A DNA stretch of 34,832 nucleotides from DAMCZI01 sp032095175 (GTDB taxonomy: Bacteria; Bacillota; Clostridia; Clostridiales; Caloramatoraceae). Of this stretch, positions 33,204-34,832 are shown in pieces. The translations under genes and the position numbers were made by a program. The stretch spans positions 1 through 34,832 of the forward strand of contig DAMCZI010000048.1 in NCBI GenBank assembly GCA_032095175.1, in the 5' to 3' direction. Under the pieces are notes generated by a model, which was not told where the DNA came from, ran no database searches, and saw nothing but the letters and a program-made list of their open reading frames with translations. Positions within the stretch are counted from its first letter, which is position 1, and every line of letters starts with the position of its first letter.

Positions 33204-34577
33204 CTATCTTTCCTCTGTAAATGTAAGCTTTAAGCTTTGCTTATTTCCGTTTCTCACTATGATAACACTTACAGTATCACCAGCTTTATATTGTTTCTTT
33301 AAAGCACTTATATCCTGCATGGAAGTAATACTCTTACCTGCAATATTTGTTATTACATCACCAGGCTTTATGCCAGCACTTTCTGCTCCGCTTCCCTTAC
33401 TAACACTTTTTACATATACTCCAACCGGCATATTATACACTTCTGAAATTGTTTCAGAAATATCCTGCCCTGATATTCCAATAAACGGTCTTCCCTTTAC
33501 ATATCCAAACATCACTAGCTGATTAATTATTGGCTTAGCATCATTTATAGGTATTGCAAATCCAATACCCTCAACACCAGTTTCAGAAATTTTTGCAGAA
33601 TTTATACCAATTACCTGTCCCTTTGAATTTAAAAGAGCTCCTCCACTGTTTCCAGGATTTATTGCTGCATCTGTCTGTATAAGATTCTGACTTATTGAAT
33701 CCGTTTCAACCAATCTATTAACAGCACTTACAACTCCTGCAGTAACAGAACCTGCAAATTCCATTCCAAGGGGATTACCTATTGCAACAGCAAGCTCCCC
33801 TACCTGAAGTGTTAATGAATCACCAAGCTCAGCAGCTGAAAGATTATTAAGCTCTACCTTAATTACTGCAAGGTCAGTCTGGCTATCCCCTCCAATAAAC
33901 TTAGCCTTTGCCTGAGTTTTATCAGAAAGAAAAACTTCTAAAGTAGTTTTACTGCTTGTTGAAACCCTAGGATCAGCATACTGAACCACATGGTAGTTTG
34001 TCATTATGTATCCATCCTTGCTTATTATAACTCCTGACCCTTCCGACTGTGCTGCTCCGCCACTATATATGGAACGCCTTGAATTTCCCACCGTCACCCT
34101 TATACCTACTATGGATGGACCAACCTTCTTTGCTATTTTAGTAATTGTAGAATCTCCAGAAGTATCTAAAGTTGATACATTACTTACTTTGTATTTTTCA
34201 GTATCTTTAAATGTCGATAATGTTGACAGTTTTTCAATTGCTGCAGTCTGGCTTTTTAGCTGATTTGAAAACTTATAATAAAGCCCCCCGCCAACTAAAG
34301 ACCCAGTAATAATAGAGCTTGCTAAAACAAGAGAAATATAGGTCTTTACATTGGATTTCTTCTTTGGAACATCCTCGTTAATCCTATAGCCACTATTCTT
34401 AACAAGAACAGTTTCTAAGGAGTCATTCCCCATATTCCTATTTAAATCCTCTTCTAGAACCCCATTAGCAGATGTCCCTAAAGAGTTACCATCTGCATTT
34501 TCACTGATAGTACCATCTGTTAGGTTATCAACTTGAGATTCATTTAAATTTTCTTTGTTATCAAACTCATAACCCAT
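33204..34577 (-). CDS. HtrA/DegP-type membrane-anchored serine protease
   Basis: A 457-residue protein. A polar N-terminal cytoplasmic tail of about 75 residues precedes one transmembrane helix (ISLVLASSIITGSLVGGGLYY). The trypsin-like domain has the catalytic triad in MTNYHVV (His), SQTDLAVIKV (Asp) and NPGNSGGALL (Ser), followed by one PDZ domain (GISGQDISE... GAESAGIKPGDVITNIAG). It degrades or refolds damaged exported proteins. The start is the ATG at 34577 with AAGAGGTG upstream; the upstream GTG lies in that site. The gap 33029-33203 to the aminopeptidase shows no other gene, and the two are likely separate transcripts or a loose operon. Confidence 0.95.
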   Translation of the reverse strand: MGYEFDNKENLNESQVDNLTDGTISENADGNSLGTSANGVLEEDLNRNMGNDSLETVLVKNSGYRINEDVPKKKSNVKTYISLVLASSIITGSLVGGGLYYKFSNQLKSQTAAIEKLSTLSTFKDTEKYKVSNVSTLDTSGDSTITKIAKKVGPSIVGIRVTVGNSRRSIYSGGAAQSEGSGVIISKDGYIMTNYHVVQYADPRVSTSSKTTLEVFLSDKTQAKAKFIGGDSQTDLAVIKVELNNLSAAELGDSLTLQVGELAVAIGNPLGMEFAGSVTAGVVSAVNRLVETDSISQNLIQTDAAINPGNSGGALLNSKGQVIGINSAKISETGVEGIGFAIPINDAKPIINQLVMFGYVKGRPFIGISGQDISETISEVYNMPVGVYVKSVSKGSGAESAGIKPGDVITNIAGKSITSMQDISALKKQYKAGDTVSVIIVRNGNKQSLKLTFTEER

Positions 34578-34721
34578 CAAAAACACCTCTTATCCTTTAT
34601 TCTTTCTTTTTCTTAATTCTACCAAGTGTTTGTGTAGGTTATGTGATAAAATTGTGAACTATATATAAAAATTTGTCATTATATAATTGTAATTAAATTC
34701 GATAATTGCACATTTAGTAAT

Positions 34722-34757
34722 AAAAAACGCTAAGGTGCTTGATTGCATCCTAGCGTT
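34722..34757 (-). terminator. Rho-independent terminator for a minus-strand gene beyond the right edge
   Basis: AACGCTAAGGTGC (34726-34738) pairs with GCATCCTAGCGTT (34745-34757) allowing two G-U pairs, with a 6-base loop. On the minus strand it is followed by six U residues (34722-34727), some of which also pair. It ends the unit entering from the right edge; 34587-34721 is AT-rich with no gene seen. Confidence 0.72.
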
Positions 34758-34758
34758 A

Positions 34759-34832
34759 CTATAACAAGATCGACAAATATTTTCTTTTTTTGCTGGAGCG
34801 AGTAGACACGGGGATTTCTCCCTCGTGACCCT
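34759..34832 (-). other. 3' end of an unidentified minus-strand transcript (structured RNA or CDS tail)
   Basis: This stretch is much richer in GC at its right end than the rest of the window. On the minus strand 34807-34827 folds as CACG-A-GGGA-GAAA-TCCC-CGTG, a stem capped by a GNRA-type GAAA tetraloop, just upstream of the terminator at 34722-34757, suggesting the 3' part of a structured RNA. Alternatively, one frame ends in TAG at 34759-34761 and reads EGEIPVSTRSSKKRKYL before the stop, so it could be the tail of a gene. The window is too short to decide. Confidence 0.35.

Overview
The window looks like chromosomal DNA of a low-GC, spore-forming Bacillota, most likely a Clostridium-like genus. 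The basis is strong AT richness, purine-rich GGAGG-type ribosome sites, GTG/TTG as well as ATG starts, a spore photoproduct lyase gene, clostridial XRE regulators and a BspA-type surface protein. No rRNA, tRNA, transposase, integrase or CRISPR array was found, although the last 75 bases at the right edge fold like a structured RNA.

Positions 50-22663 form one long minus-strand exopolysaccharide/capsule locus. Read in the direction of transcription it carries: galU and a phosphohexomutase (nucleotide-sugar supply); two tandem LytR-CpsA-Psr proteins (attachment of glycopolymer to the wall); a Wzz/CapA-type modulator; a Wzy-like polymerase; a hexapeptide O-acyltransferase; a Wzx-like flippase; a CapA-type metallophosphatase-fold protein; an asparagine-synthase-like amidotransferase lacking the glutaminase cysteine; a glycosyltransferase; a polysaccharide deacetylase; a FemAB/GNAT-like acyltransferase; an unusual fusion of BY-kinase (CpsD type) with the initiating phosphoglycosyltransferase (CpsE/WbaP type); two GT4 glycosyltransferases; a SPASM-type radical SAM protein; and a protein that looks like a decayed GH36 alpha-galactosidase. 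Together these give a complete Wzx/Wzy route: initiation on a lipid carrier, chain building, modification (acetyl, deacetyl, possibly amide), export, polymerisation, length control and wall attachment.

Positions 22664-25945 are regulatory and spore-related. An XRE-TPR regulator is divergent from galU. splB (spore photoproduct lyase) is head-to-head with a short ComK-like gene whose promoter carries a LexA-like box between the -35 and -10 hexamers.

Positions 25946-31720 hold a convergent pair, a 488-residue XRE protein and a 1258-residue secreted BspA-like protein. A direct repeat of about 90 bp lies on each side. Each copy joins the 3' end of the ComK-like gene, a hairpin, and the 3' end of the aminopeptidase gene, so the pair looks inserted between two formerly adjacent convergent genes. 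The hairpin is in opposite orientation in the two copies. An M29 aminopeptidase and a membrane-anchored HtrA protease follow.

Two families of long intergenic palindromes are scattered through the window: family A (four copies, arms of about 40 bp with a CAGGC-ACTTGAG core) and family B (three copies, GCCAGGCAC-TGGCAAGT arms). They look like REP/MITE-type mobile repeats and often sit at module boundaries.
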